This document shows, in pieces, positions 1 to 7,974 of a DNA stretch of 64,000 bases. Source of the stretch: Mycobacterium sp. BK086. Lineage in GTDB: Bacteria > Actinomycetota > Actinomycetes > Mycobacteriales > Mycobacteriaceae. Within the stretch, counting starts at the first letter, position 1, and the number at the start of each line of letters is the position of its first letter. The stretch is taken from assembly GCA_004362315.1 (NCBI GenBank), contig SNWL01000005.1, positions 806,001 through 870,000 on the forward strand, read 5' to 3'. Below the pieces are notes generated by a model, which searched no databases, was not told the origin of the DNA, and was given only the letters and a program-made list of their open reading frames with translations. The translations under genes and the position numbers were made by a program.

Positions 1-704
1 TAGATGTCGATGACGGAGTTGTTGGACGCCAATGGATCAAGGGTATCGGCGTGGACGTAGGGAAAGTGGTAGCCCTCGAAGTTCACGTCGACGGCGAGTT
101 TCCAATTGCAGGCAAGGTCGAAACGCCGGGTCTCGACATGGTGATTGTGATCAAAGCCGTATTCCGACAACGGCATTGCGATGTCGCCGAGAGCATCGGA
201 GACGTCGACGTCACTGGAGAGCCCCACGACGAGCAGCCCTGCCTGATCGCTGACCGGCAGCGGGATCAGCCCGCGCTGCTCCAGGTCGGCTCCGGCGAAC
301 ATTTTTCGCGCTGGTGTCCCGACCAGCCGGCCGTCCAGTCCGTAGCTCCACCCGTGATACGGGCAGCTGAACATTCGTGTCTTGCCGCAATCGGCCGCGA
401 CCTGCGCCCCGCGGTGGGCGCATCCGTTGACGAATGCGCGCAGCGTGCCGTCCTTGCCGCGGGCGACGAGCACGGGTACGCCCAGCACGTCTTTGGTGGT
501 GTACTGCCCCGGCGCGGCAACCTCACCCGCCCAACCGATCACGTGCGGCACCCGGCGCAACATCTGCACATCGGCAGCGAAGCGGTCCGGGTCGACGTAC
601 GCCTCCCGGGGTTCACACCAGACGTCGTCGGCGACGTCCAGGGTGTCGTTCTCGAAGTGTTTGAGTACCCGGCGTGTCAGTTCCAGGGCTTCCTGTCGCG
701 GCAT
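1..704 (-). CDS. Rieske-type aromatic ring-hydroxylating oxygenase, large subunit (3' end beyond window)
   Basis: Truncated by the left edge; about 234 N-terminal residues are visible and the frame stays open to base 1. A Rieske [2Fe-2S] motif is seen as C95-x-H97, 16 residues, then C114-x2-H117. The start of the mononuclear iron site follows as NFEGYHFPYVH near residues 217-227, as in the alpha subunits of Rieske non-haem oxygenases. These enzymes hydroxylate or demethylate aromatic, alicyclic or quaternary-amine substrates using electrons from a separate reductase. The ATG lies 8 bases after the esterase stop and has a GAGG-type ribosome site, so it is probably the third gene of the operon beginning at 3380. 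No beta subunit or reductase is visible. The substrate cannot be told. Confidence 0.85.
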   Translation of the reverse strand, partial: MPRQEALELTRRVLKHFENDTLDVADDVWCEPREAYVDPDRFAADVQMLRRVPHVIGWAGEVAAPGQYTTKDVLGVPVLVARGKDGTLRAFVNGCAHRGAQVAADCGKTRMFSCPYHGWSYGLDGRLVGTPARKMFAGADLEQRGLIPLPVSDQAGLLVVGLSSDVDVSDALGDIAMPLSEYGFDHNHHVETRRFDLACNWKLAVDVNFEGYHFPYVHADTLDPLASNNSVIDI

Positions 705-712
705 GGGACACC

Positions 713-1612
713 TCACCTCGTCTCGACGAGAGCCGACCGGACGGCACGGCACTGGCTGGCGAAGAACCGTTGAGAGACAGCGGCATTCGATGCGATGAGA
801 TCGAACGCATGGAAGGCGCCGTCGGCGATCTGCTCGTGAACCTGAACGCCGGCCTGACGCAACCGGTCTGCGTACGCGCGGCATTCGTCGTAGAAGAGGT
901 CGCGGCTGCCGACGCCGATCCATGCCGGCGCCAGGCCGGAGAGGTCGGCACGGCGTGCCGGTACGGCCTGCTGCGGGTCGGCACCGGCGAGGTACCACTG
1001 CCAGGCCAGCCGGTTGTCGCTCGCGGTCCACATCACCCGACGTGTCCGCTCCCCGGGTGTCCGGTCGTCGAGCATCGGATACACCATCATCTGCAAGGCG
1101 AGATCGATCTCGCCCCGGTCGTGGGCCAGCTGGGCCACCGCCGCGGTGAATCCCCCACCGGCGCTTGCTCCGCCGACGCCAATGCGTGCCGGGTCCACCC
1201 ACGGCTGCGCCGCGATCCACTGCAGCGCGGCATAGCAGTCTTCCAGTGGCGTGGGGTACGGATGCTCCGGCGCGAGCCGATGCTCGACCGCCACCACGGC
1301 CACGTCGGTGAAGTTGACCAGCTTGCGGCAGAACCGGTCCTCTTGGGCGGCCGATCCCATGATCGTGCCGCCACCGTGGATCCACAACAATGCGGGGCCA
1401 GGAGCCGACTGACCGACAGGACGATGAACCCGCACTGTGACAGCCGGTTTCACGACCGCGACGTCGACATCGCGTACCTTCCCGACCCGGGCCGCGAAAC
1501 CCATCAGGGCGCGGGGCAGCGTCAAACCCCGGTGCAGTGCGTACCCCTTCGGCAGTACGCGCGCGAATGTCCGGAGTTCCGGATCGAACTGGGCGTAGTC
1601 GAGATCACCCAC
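713..1612 (-). CDS. HSL-family alpha/beta hydrolase (esterase/lipase)
   Basis: Cytoplasmic carboxylesterase-type enzyme of 299 residues. It shows the oxyanion-hole motif HGGG (residues 79-82), a nucleophile elbow G-A-S150-A-G, and a C-terminal DGAFHAFD segment supplying the catalytic histidine, the usual hormone-sensitive-lipase arrangement. The frame is open farther upstream, but the GTG at 1612 is preferred because it overlaps the amidohydrolase stop by 8 bases and gives the usual family length. It is the second gene of a three-gene minus-strand operon, and it probably hydrolyses a small acyl ester made in the same pathway. The substrate is not predictable from sequence. Confidence 0.88.
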   Translation of the reverse strand: MGDLDYAQFDPELRTFARVLPKGYALHRGLTLPRALMGFAARVGKVRDVDVAVVKPAVTVRVHRPVGQSAPGPALLWIHGGGTIMGSAAQEDRFCRKLVNFTDVAVVAVEHRLAPEHPYPTPLEDCYAALQWIAAQPWVDPARIGVGGASAGGGFTAAVAQLAHDRGEIDLALQMMVYPMLDDRTPGERTRRVMWTASDNRLAWQWYLAGADPQQAVPARRADLSGLAPAWIGVGSRDLFYDECRAYADRLRQAGVQVHEQIADGAFHAFDLIASNAAVSQRFFASQCRAVRSALVETR

Positions 1613-3380
1613 CGGTCGTCGCACCCGCCGCAACCCGGGGTGCCGGAACCTTTCGCCCGGCGCGCAGGAAGCTGCCGGTGCGCTCGGTCCCCACCAATTC
1701 GGTCGGGACCCCGTTGCGGAAAACCGTTCGGCCGCCGACGAGAACCGCAGCAACGGTGTCGTCATTGCGATTCACCATGCGACTCAGCCCGCCGTACTGT
1801 TCGACGGATTCCTCGGCGTAGACACTCAGTGATTCGTCCAGGTGTGCCGGATCGATGACCGCGACGTCCGCACGGTCGCCGACACGCAGATGCCCCGCGT
1901 CCAGCGAATACCAGTCGGCCAGTTCGCCCGTCAGCCGGTGCACCGCATGCTCGACGGTCATGAATTCCGCTCCGGCCTGCGCGCTTTGATGAACATGCCG
2001 CAGCAGACACAACCCGCTGTTGTAGAACGCCATATTGCGCAGGTGGGCGCCGGCATCGGAGAAGCCGACCTGGACACCCGGATCGACGGCCAGTTTCTTC
2101 AGCACCTTGGGCCGATGGTTGGAGATGACCGTGCGCCACCGCAATGCGCGACCGTGCTCCAAGACGAGATCCAGGAACGCGTCGACGGGATGCAGGTCGC
2201 GGTCGAGGCCGATCTGGCCGAAGGTCTTACCCACCAGCGACCGGTCCGGGCACGACACGATGTCGGCATCGAAGAAGTCCTTGTGCCAGGCGCCGATCTT
2301 GAACTTGTTGTCGTAGTCCTTCCGGAACTGGCGCCGGTAGGCCTCGTCACGCATCAGCTCGTTGCGCTCGACCTCATCGCGCAGATGCAGCGCTGCCGCC
2401 CCGGCACCGAGCTCCTCGAAAATCACCAGGTCGATGCCGTCGCCGTAGACCTCGAACGGCACCGGCAGGTGTTGCCATCGGAAGTCACCGTCGAGCGCAT
2501 TGATGAGGCGCGCCGCGCCGGTGAGGATCCGGTGCCCGATCGGATTCGACTTGGCGTCGGCGGCGGCCAGGAAGCTGATCTTCAACGGCCGGCGCAGCCC
2601 GCCGATCGACCGCGCGAGCTGTGCCGCCACCCGGGGCGGGTGCTGGATGTCGGGCCCGCTCTGCAGGACGCGCCCACGCTTGCGCACCAGCCGGGTGAGC
2701 CGACGCATCTCCTTGCGCTTGACGTACGTCGAAGGCAACGTGCGGGACCGGCAGACATCGCCATCGAGCCGGTCGAACAGCAGTTGTTGGGATGACAGCC
2801 CGATGAAGCCGGCATCGAGTGCCTCGATGAGCCAGTGCTCCATCTTGGTGAGCTCGGTCTTAGTCGGCTGGTCCGCTTTGGTGGTCGCGCGTTCGAGCCC
2901 CATCACCGCGGTGCGCATATCGGAATGACCAAGGAAGGCGGTGACATTGGGCCCGAGCGGACGGGACTCGAGGGCGCGAACGTATTCTTCGGCGCTCGAC
3001 CAGTTCTTGTGTTGGTCGATGGCGGCGATGACGTAGTCACGCGGAATCGCCTCGACCCGGCCGAACAGGTCGCCGGCGTCGACGCCACCGACGTGAACCG
3101 TGGAGATCGAGCAGGATCCCACCACGACCGTGGTGACGCCGTGCCGCAGGGATTCCGGCAGAGCCGGCCCGTTGAGCAGTTCGACGTCGTAATGCGTGTG
3201 GATGTCGATCAGCCCGGGCATCACCCACTGGCCGGACGCGTCGATCTCCTCGGCACCCTCGATCGGCTCGTCGGTGACCGCGGCGATGTGCCCGTCGCGG
3301 ATACCGATATTGCGGATCGCCGACGGGCCACCCGTTCCATCGAAGTAGCGGCCGTTCGTGATCACCACATCGAAGCCCAT
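1605..3380 (-). CDS. Amidohydrolase, N-acyl-D-amino-acid deacylase family
   Basis: Metal-dependent amidohydrolase of 591 residues. The N-terminus has the beta-sandwich lead-in VVITNGRYFDGTG and the metal-binding H61-T-H63 in PGLIDIHTHYD. Further His and Asp residues appear in ISNHRPK and FSDAGAH, and the C-terminus returns to the sandwich with VGDRADVAVIDP. Family members deacylate N-acyl-D-amino acids or hydrolyse related amides. An ATG lies at 3404, but the ATG at 3380 is better: a -10 box TATTGT ends 7 bases before it, fitting a leaderless mRNA. First gene of the operon with the esterase and Rieske oxygenase, and divergent from the gene at 3422. Confidence 0.87.
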   Translation of the reverse strand: MGFDVVITNGRYFDGTGGPSAIRNIGIRDGHIAAVTDEPIEGAEEIDASGQWVMPGLIDIHTHYDVELLNGPALPESLRHGVTTVVVGSCSISTVHVGGVDAGDLFGRVEAIPRDYVIAAIDQHKNWSSAEEYVRALESRPLGPNVTAFLGHSDMRTAVMGLERATTKADQPTKTELTKMEHWLIEALDAGFIGLSSQQLLFDRLDGDVCRSRTLPSTYVKRKEMRRLTRLVRKRGRVLQSGPDIQHPPRVAAQLARSIGGLRRPLKISFLAAADAKSNPIGHRILTGAARLINALDGDFRWQHLPVPFEVYGDGIDLVIFEELGAGAAALHLRDEVERNELMRDEAYRRQFRKDYDNKFKIGAWHKDFFDADIVSCPDRSLVGKTFGQIGLDRDLHPVDAFLDLVLEHGRALRWRTVISNHRPKVLKKLAVDPGVQVGFSDAGAHLRNMAFYNSGLCLLRHVHQSAQAGAEFMTVEHAVHRLTGELADWYSLDAGHLRVGDRADVAVIDPAHLDESLSVYAEESVEQYGGLSRMVNRNDDTVAAVLVGGRTVFRNGVPTELVGTERTGSFLRAGRKVPAPRVAAGATTGG

Positions 3381-3387
3381 CGCGCTA

Positions 3388-3393
3388 ACAATA
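3388..3393 (-). promoter_or_regulatory. Leaderless promoter -10 box (TATTGT) for the amidohydrolase operon
   Basis: On the minus strand TATTGT is followed by 7 bases and then the ATG at 3380, matching the mycobacterial leaderless pattern TANNNT plus 6-7 bases. It faces away from the plus-strand box at 3410, so two promoters share about 40 bases. Confidence 0.55.
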
Positions 3394-3409
3394 CACTTAT
3401 TCATTATTG

Positions 3410-3415
3410 TATGGT
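3410..3415 (+). promoter_or_regulatory. Leaderless promoter -10 box (TATGGT) for the epoxide-hydrolase-like gene
   Basis: TATGGT ends 6 bases before the ATG at 3422, the spacing expected if transcription starts on the A of the start codon. No Shine-Dalgarno sequence precedes that ATG. Confidence 0.55.
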
Positions 3416-3421
3416 CAAGAG

Positions 3422-4321
3422 ATGGCCGAGCCTGAGTTGATCGAATTCGACCTCCCCCACTTGCGAATGAGCGCGCTGTCGTGGGGCCCGGCGGACGGCC
3501 GACTGGCGTTGTGCGTGCACGGATTTCCCGATAGCGCGTACGGCTGGCACGCCATCGCTCCCCTGCTGGCTGCCAACGGGTTTCGCGTCGTCGCGCCGTT
3601 CACCCGCGGGTACGCGCCGACCGGACCGGCACCGGACGGTGACTATCACCTCGGGGCGCTGATGAGCGATCTCGTTGACCTGCATGCCCACCTCGGAAGC
3701 CCCGGCGATGCCGTTCTGATCGGCCACGATTGGGGTGCCTTCACCGTCAACGGTCTCGCGGCCTATCCCGGCTCACCGTTCCGCGCACACATCGCGATGG
3801 CGATCCCGCCGATCCGGGCCTTCGACAACGTCAGTCGGGGGCTCGCGCAGAACCTGCGGATGACGGCGATCCAGCTGCGCCGGAGCTGGTATGTGCTGTT
3901 CTTCCAGCTGCCGTTCCTGCCGGAACGGGTGGTGCACCGGGTGATTCCGAGGCTGTGGAAGGACTGGTCACCGCCGGGAACCGACGTCGCAGACGGGGTC
4001 GGCTCGGCGCTCGCGGCGCTACCGTCGACCACACACCGGCGGGCGGCGGTGTCTTACTACCGCTCGATGGTCCGATTCACCCGCGCCGCAGCACAATACG
4101 CCGGGCTGCACCGGTTCCGGTTCAAGCTCCCCCACGTCCCGATCCTGGTGCTCCACGGCGAGCAGGACGGCGCCATCCAGCTGGGGTATCTCGACGGGGT
4201 GATCGACTCATTGCCGCCGGGCAGCCGAGTCCGCACCATTGCGGGGGCCGGCCATTTCCTTCAGCTCGATCAGCCTGCCGCGGTCGGTGCCGCCATTCTG
4301 GACTACCTGAACGTCAGCTGA
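3422..4321 (+). CDS. Alpha/beta hydrolase, epoxide hydrolase / haloalkane dehalogenase-like
   Basis: 299 residues. HGFP (33-36) is the oxyanion-hole motif of epoxide hydrolases, and the nucleophile elbow is GHD103WG, so the nucleophile is aspartate rather than serine. A distal acid appears in LHGEQDGA and the catalytic histidine in GAGHFLQ. This arrangement fits epoxide hydrolases and, less well, haloalkane dehalogenases. The ATG at 3422 is chosen over an in-frame ATG at 3407 because of the leaderless -10 box. It is transcribed alone, divergent from the amidohydrolase and convergent with the flavin monooxygenase. Confidence 0.87.
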   Translation: MAEPELIEFDLPHLRMSALSWGPADGRLALCVHGFPDSAYGWHAIAPLLAANGFRVVAPFTRGYAPTGPAPDGDYHLGALMSDLVDLHAHLGSPGDAVLIGHDWGAFTVNGLAAYPGSPFRAHIAMAIPPIRAFDNVSRGLAQNLRMTAIQLRRSWYVLFFQLPFLPERVVHRVIPRLWKDWSPPGTDVADGVGSALAALPSTTHRRAAVSYYRSMVRFTRAAAQYAGLHRFRFKLPHVPILVLHGEQDGAIQLGYLDGVIDSLPPGSRVRTIAGAGHFLQLDQPAAVGAAILDYLNVS

Positions 4322-4323
4322 CC

Positions 4324-6264
4324 TCAGCGCAGGTCGTATTCGTCGGGATCCACACGATTGGTCCATCGCCAATAGTCGAAGATGCGGAAGCCATACAGCG
4401 TGGGCAGACCACCGGCAGCGTTCTTGTAGTAGCTGCTGGTGACCGCGGGGTGGCTGTAGACCATCTGGCTCAGCCGCTCCTGGGCACGTCGGTTGTAGTC
4501 GTCGCACACGCCCCTTCGCGGGGTCGCCGAGGCAAAGCCGCCGGCCATCACCATGTCGAGACAGCTCATGATGTAGCGCATTTGGCACTCCGAGTTGTAG
4601 ATGATGCTCGCGCCGTTCACGGCGTTGGTGCCAGGGCCGTACATGCAGAAGAAGTTCGGGAATTCCGGCACCGTGATGCCGAGGTAGGCATACGCGGAAT
4701 CGCCCCAGACCTCGTTGAGTTCCACGCCGTCGAGGCCACGCACATTGATCGGGCCGAGTTGATGATTCACGTCGAAGCCGGTGGCCCACACCAGGACATC
4801 AGCGGGGCGAAATACCCCATCGCCTGTCGTGACACCGTTCGGCATGATCTCCGTGATGCCATCGGTGATCAGCTCGACGTCATCGCGCTGCAACGTCGTG
4901 AGCCAGGTTCCGTTGTCCTGCAACGTGCGTTTGCCCATCGGCGGGTAGTTCGGCGTGACCTTGGCCAACAGCGTTTCATCCGAGCAGAACACCCGCATCC
5001 AGGCGATGAACATCTCGCGGATGGCGTGGTTGGACTCGTTGCACGACAGACCGCCGTTGTCCCACTCCGGGTCGATCTGCACCTGCTCGTCGAGCGCGTC
5101 GGCGATCGGCCACCACGACACGAATCGCAGCCACCGCCCGTAGTACGGAAGATGGCGGATGGCCCACCGGGCGCCATCCGGGATCGCATCGTGATAGATC
5201 GGGTTGGGCGCCATCCACTGTGGGGTGCGCTGGTAGACGTCGACGTGCTGGGTCGTGTCCGCGATCGCCGGCACCAATTGGAATCCGCTGGCGCCCGCGC
5301 CGATGACCGCCACCCGCTTACCCGCCAGCTCGACATCGTCGCGCCAGTCCGCGGTGTGGAACGACGGTCCACGAAAGGTACTGCCGCCCTTGATCTCCGG
5401 GATCACTGAGTTGCTGAATTGGCCAACGGCACAGATCAAGGCCCGCGCGGTGAGGACCTCGACCGCGTTGTCCGAGCCGCGGATGGTCACTCGCCAGGTC
5501 GCCGACTCGTCATCCCACACCGCGCCGGTGACAGCAGTGTTGAAGCGCACGTGCGGATCGATATCGTGCCGGGCGGCGACGTCCTGCAGGTAGCGCAGAA
5601 TCTCCGGCTGCTCGGAGTAGTAGTGCGTCCAGTGGTCGGTCGGCTCGAACGAGTAGGCGTAGTACTGATTGGCGATGTCGACGCGGCACCCCGGATAGCG
5701 GTTGGCCAGCCAGGTTCCGCCGACCGCAGACCTCTTCTCGACGATCGTGAACGGCACCCCGGCGGCCTTGAGCTTGATCCCCGCCAGCAGTCCGGCCTCG
5801 CCGCATCCGATCACGACGACCGGGAAGTCGGCCCGTTCCTCGGCTGTCGAGGCCAGCGCCGGACCGCACCGATCGGCGTCGCTGAACCGCAGATCCGCCG
5901 CGACGTAGTCGACGAACTCCTCGCCCACCGCCCCCGCCGACATCACGTCGAGCATCACCCGCATCTGGTCGGCGTTCGGGACGAATGGGGACGGGCAGCC
6001 GCGATCCCGATAGTCGCGGATCACCTCGATCGCGCGATCGCGGACCTTCTGCTTGTCGGGCTCGCTCATCGCCCCTTGCAGGTCCATCGCGATGAGCATG
6101 AAGGGTTTCGGCAGTTCCTCGAGCAGCGACAAGTCGCCGGTCATGTGGACCATCGACATCAGCAGAGCCGGGACGCTCGCCTCGGCGACGGCGTCGCGGA
6201 TCACGTCATCGGAATCGTCGAACGGCAGACCGAGGAGCGCGCTGCTGTCGGTGTGACCAACCAT
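4324..6264 (-). CDS. Flavin-containing Baeyer-Villiger-type monooxygenase with N-terminal extension
   Basis: 646 residues, with about 145 residues of unassigned N-terminal extension before the flavin core. The core has the FAD motif GCGEAG (153-158), the type I Baeyer-Villiger fingerprint F297-x-G299-x3-H303-x3-W307, and the NADPH motif GAGASG (322-327). Such enzymes insert oxygen beside a ketone using FAD and NADPH, or oxidise heteroatoms. The ATG is 6 bases after a minus-strand TATGGT box, supporting this start and the long N-terminus. Divergent from the hydrolase at 6334. The ketone substrate is unknown. Confidence 0.9.
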   Translation of the reverse strand: MVGHTDSSALLGLPFDDSDDVIRDAVAEASVPALLMSMVHMTGDLSLLEELPKPFMLIAMDLQGAMSEPDKQKVRDRAIEVIRDYRDRGCPSPFVPNADQMRVMLDVMSAGAVGEEFVDYVAADLRFSDADRCGPALASTAEERADFPVVVIGCGEAGLLAGIKLKAAGVPFTIVEKRSAVGGTWLANRYPGCRVDIANQYYAYSFEPTDHWTHYYSEQPEILRYLQDVAARHDIDPHVRFNTAVTGAVWDDESATWRVTIRGSDNAVEVLTARALICAVGQFSNSVIPEIKGGSTFRGPSFHTADWRDDVELAGKRVAVIGAGASGFQLVPAIADTTQHVDVYQRTPQWMAPNPIYHDAIPDGARWAIRHLPYYGRWLRFVSWWPIADALDEQVQIDPEWDNGGLSCNESNHAIREMFIAWMRVFCSDETLLAKVTPNYPPMGKRTLQDNGTWLTTLQRDDVELITDGITEIMPNGVTTGDGVFRPADVLVWATGFDVNHQLGPINVRGLDGVELNEVWGDSAYAYLGITVPEFPNFFCMYGPGTNAVNGASIIYNSECQMRYIMSCLDMVMAGGFASATPRRGVCDDYNRRAQERLSQMVYSHPAVTSSYYKNAAGGLPTLYGFRIFDYWRWTNRVDPDEYDLR

Positions 6265-6270
6265 TCGTTA

Positions 6271-6276
6271 ACCATA
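6271..6276 (-). promoter_or_regulatory. Leaderless -10 box (TATGGT) for the flavin monooxygenase
   Basis: The minus-strand TATGGT lies 6 bases before the ATG at 6264. It is one half of a perfect 7-base inverted repeat (ACCATAC / GTATGGT) whose other half is the divergent -10 box at 6293. Confidence 0.55.
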
Positions 6277-6292
6277 CATAATCAACAAGGCG

Positions 6293-6298
6293 TATGGT
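6293..6298 (+). promoter_or_regulatory. -10 box (TATGGT) for the metal-dependent-hydrolase gene
   Basis: TATGGT predicts a start near 6305 and a leader of about 29 bases that carries the AAGGAG ribosome site at 6321-6326. It faces away from the box at 6271-6276, with only 16 bases between the two boxes. Confidence 0.45.
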
Positions 6299-6333
6299 CT
6301 AAGAATTCGACCCTCGACCCAAGGAGCTCGACG

Positions 6334-7254
6334 ATGTCGAACCTGCAAGTACGACGTGTCCGATTCGATCTGGGCGGTGACGACGTGCCTTTCAACTGGA
6401 ATCCGGAACGGCCGGCGTTCTCGATGCAGTGCAACCTGATCACCTTCTTCGCACCAGGCTTCGAGAAACTCATCGTCGATGCCACCCGCGAGGCGATCCC
6501 GCTGATCCGCGATCAACGGCAAGCCGACGAGGCGAACGACTACCTGCGCCAGGAGGCGCAGCACTCGGCCGCGCACATGAGTCACTTCCGCGCACTCATC
6601 CGGCGCTGGCCGGGCCTGCAGGAGACGATGGACGAGGTCATCGCGTCGTACGACCGGCTAACGGCCACAAAGCCTTTGGCGTGGCGGCTGGCCTATACCG
6701 CAGTCATCGAGAACACCTTCACGCCGTACTTCAAGGTGTTCCTCGACCACGAGGACAAGCTGTTCGCGCCGGGCGACGAGCGGGTCGCGTCACTGTTTCT
6801 CTGGCACTTCGTGGAGGAGATCGAGCATCGCAGCTCCGCGCTCATGGTCTACGACGCCGTGCACGGCGACTTCTGGTACCGGGTGAAGACGATCGGCGCC
6901 GTGGTCAAACACCTCAGTGAAGTCCTCTCGATCGTGTCCCGCGGATTCCAGAAGCATGTGCCGGAGGCCGACGGCGGCCACTACGGCCAGCTCCTGCCCG
7001 ACACGATGAAACCTCGGGCCATGCGGGCGGCCGCACAGGCCGCTCGGCGGCTCACCGGCCCGGGACAGGCCACGTACGCGGGGGTGCCGAAGCGGGAGAT
7101 GCTCGCGATGCTGACCGGTCTGGTCCGGTCGCAGGGGCCCAGCCATGACCCCGCCTTCGAAGACCTTCCGCCCTTTGCCGCGCGCTGGTTCGACAGATAC
7201 GAACACGAGCCCAAGAGCGCGGCCCGCTGGTATTCGGTCGGTGCGCCGATATGA
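6334..7254 (+). CDS. Predicted metal-dependent hydrolase (PF10118-like)
   Basis: 306 residues. The protein resembles the actinobacterial 'predicted metal-dependent hydrolase' family: it is rich in helix-borne Glu and His residues (QEAQHSAAHMSHF, AVIENTFTPYF, HFVEEIEHRSS), which look like di-metal carboxylate/histidine ligands similar to ferritin-like oxidases. The biochemical activity of this family is not established to my knowledge. The start is the ATG at 6334 after AAGGAG (6321-6326); the frame stays open farther upstream but antisense to the monooxygenase. Genes of this family often sit beside Baeyer-Villiger enzymes and TetR regulators in mycobacteria, as here. Confidence 0.82.
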   Translation: MSNLQVRRVRFDLGGDDVPFNWNPERPAFSMQCNLITFFAPGFEKLIVDATREAIPLIRDQRQADEANDYLRQEAQHSAAHMSHFRALIRRWPGLQETMDEVIASYDRLTATKPLAWRLAYTAVIENTFTPYFKVFLDHEDKLFAPGDERVASLFLWHFVEEIEHRSSALMVYDAVHGDFWYRVKTIGAVVKHLSEVLSIVSRGFQKHVPEADGGHYGQLLPDTMKPRAMRAAAQAARRLTGPGQATYAGVPKREMLAMLTGLVRSQGPSHDPAFEDLPPFAARWFDRYEHEPKSAARWYSVGAPI

Positions 7255-7255
7255 T
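7250..7255 (+). promoter_or_regulatory. Leaderless -10 box (TATGAT) for the leader peptide and TetR gene
   Basis: TATGAT overlaps the stop codon of the hydrolase and ends 6 bases before the ATG at 7262. This gives the TetR regulator its own promoter and predicts a leaderless mini-ORF in front of it. Confidence 0.5.
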
Positions 7256-7261
7256 CACGCC

Positions 7262-7282
7262 ATGTCTGAGGTAGGCGCATAG
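7262..7282 (+). CDS. Putative six-residue leaderless leader peptide (MSEVGA)
   Basis: ATG at 7262 follows the -10 box TATGAT with leaderless spacing, and reads MSEVGA before TAG at 7280-7282. The last G of the stop is the first base of the GTG start of the TetR gene (TAGTG), so ribosomes ending here could restart on the regulator. Seen: promoter spacing and the overlap. Inferred: that it is translated and couples to the downstream gene. A chance occurrence is possible. Confidence 0.4.
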   Translation: MSEVGA

Positions 7283-7953
7283 TGGCACGTCGCCATGGGT
7301 GGTCGGGCAACACACCGACCTCCGACGAGGAGGCGATCAGCCGAATTCTCGATGCGGCCGACGAGATCGTCGCCGAGCGCGGATCCGCGATGCGCATCGC
7401 CGATGTCGCCCGCACGCTGGGCGTGACGCGGCAGACGGTTTACCGCTACTTCCCCGGAACCGAAGCGCTCCTGCTCGCGACGGCCATGCGCTCCGGCAAC
7501 GGCTTCCTCGAACAGTTGGCCAACCATGTGGGCGGTGAAACCGACGCCGTTACCGCGGTCGTCGAGGGGCTCGCGTTCGCGATCGAGAACCTGTCGAAGG
7601 ATGACCGCATCGGTTTCATGCTGAGCCAGGGATCGCGCGGCGAGATGGCCCCGTCCTTGACCGCCGACACCGCGCTGGCCTTCAGTCGCTCGATGCTTCA
7701 CCGGTACGACGTCGACTGGGACGCCAACGGTTTCGACGAGGAGTCGCTCAGCGAGCTCGCCGAGTTCCTGCTGAGGATCCTCTACTCGTTCCTCGTCGAC
7801 AGCAACCAGGCCCCGCGCGCCGGGGCGAATCTGCGCGTGTTCCTGGCCCGTTGGGTCGGCCCGGCGGTCGTCTACCCGCGAATGACCGGGGCGATGGAAT
7901 CGGTCGGCAACGCCGCGGCACCCCGACGTTCGGCACGCCGTTCCGCGTCGTAG
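7282..7953 (+). CDS. TetR/AcrR family transcriptional regulator
   Basis: 223 residues with a classic TetR N-terminal DNA-binding domain: RILDAADEIVAERG, then the helix-turn-helix IADVARTLGVTRQTVYRYFP (about residues 35-55). The C-terminal ligand-binding domain is not assignable. The GTG start overlaps the mini-ORF stop. It lies directly upstream of the SDR at 7975 and the transporter, and probably represses these or the divergent monooxygenase/hydrolase promoter. No clear palindromic operator beyond the paired -10 boxes was seen near it. Confidence 0.9.
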   Translation: MARRHGWSGNTPTSDEEAISRILDAADEIVAERGSAMRIADVARTLGVTRQTVYRYFPGTEALLLATAMRSGNGFLEQLANHVGGETDAVTAVVEGLAFAIENLSKDDRIGFMLSQGSRGEMAPSLTADTALAFSRSMLHRYDVDWDANGFDEESLSELAEFLLRILYSFLVDSNQAPRAGANLRVFLARWVGPAVVYPRMTGAMESVGNAAAPRRSARRSAS

Positions 7954-7974
7954 GCGAACAGAGAGGAGCCGGCG

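Noticed and set aside
3730-5409. 559-residue plus-strand frame over the epoxide-hydrolase-like and monooxygenase genes
   Set aside because: Arg/Pro-rich sequence without a domain, antisense or out of frame to real genes.
6271-6298. 7-base inverted repeat read as a TetR operator
   Set aside because: Both arms coincide with outward-facing -10 boxes that have the right spacing to their genes, so an operator is not needed to explain it, though one is not excluded.
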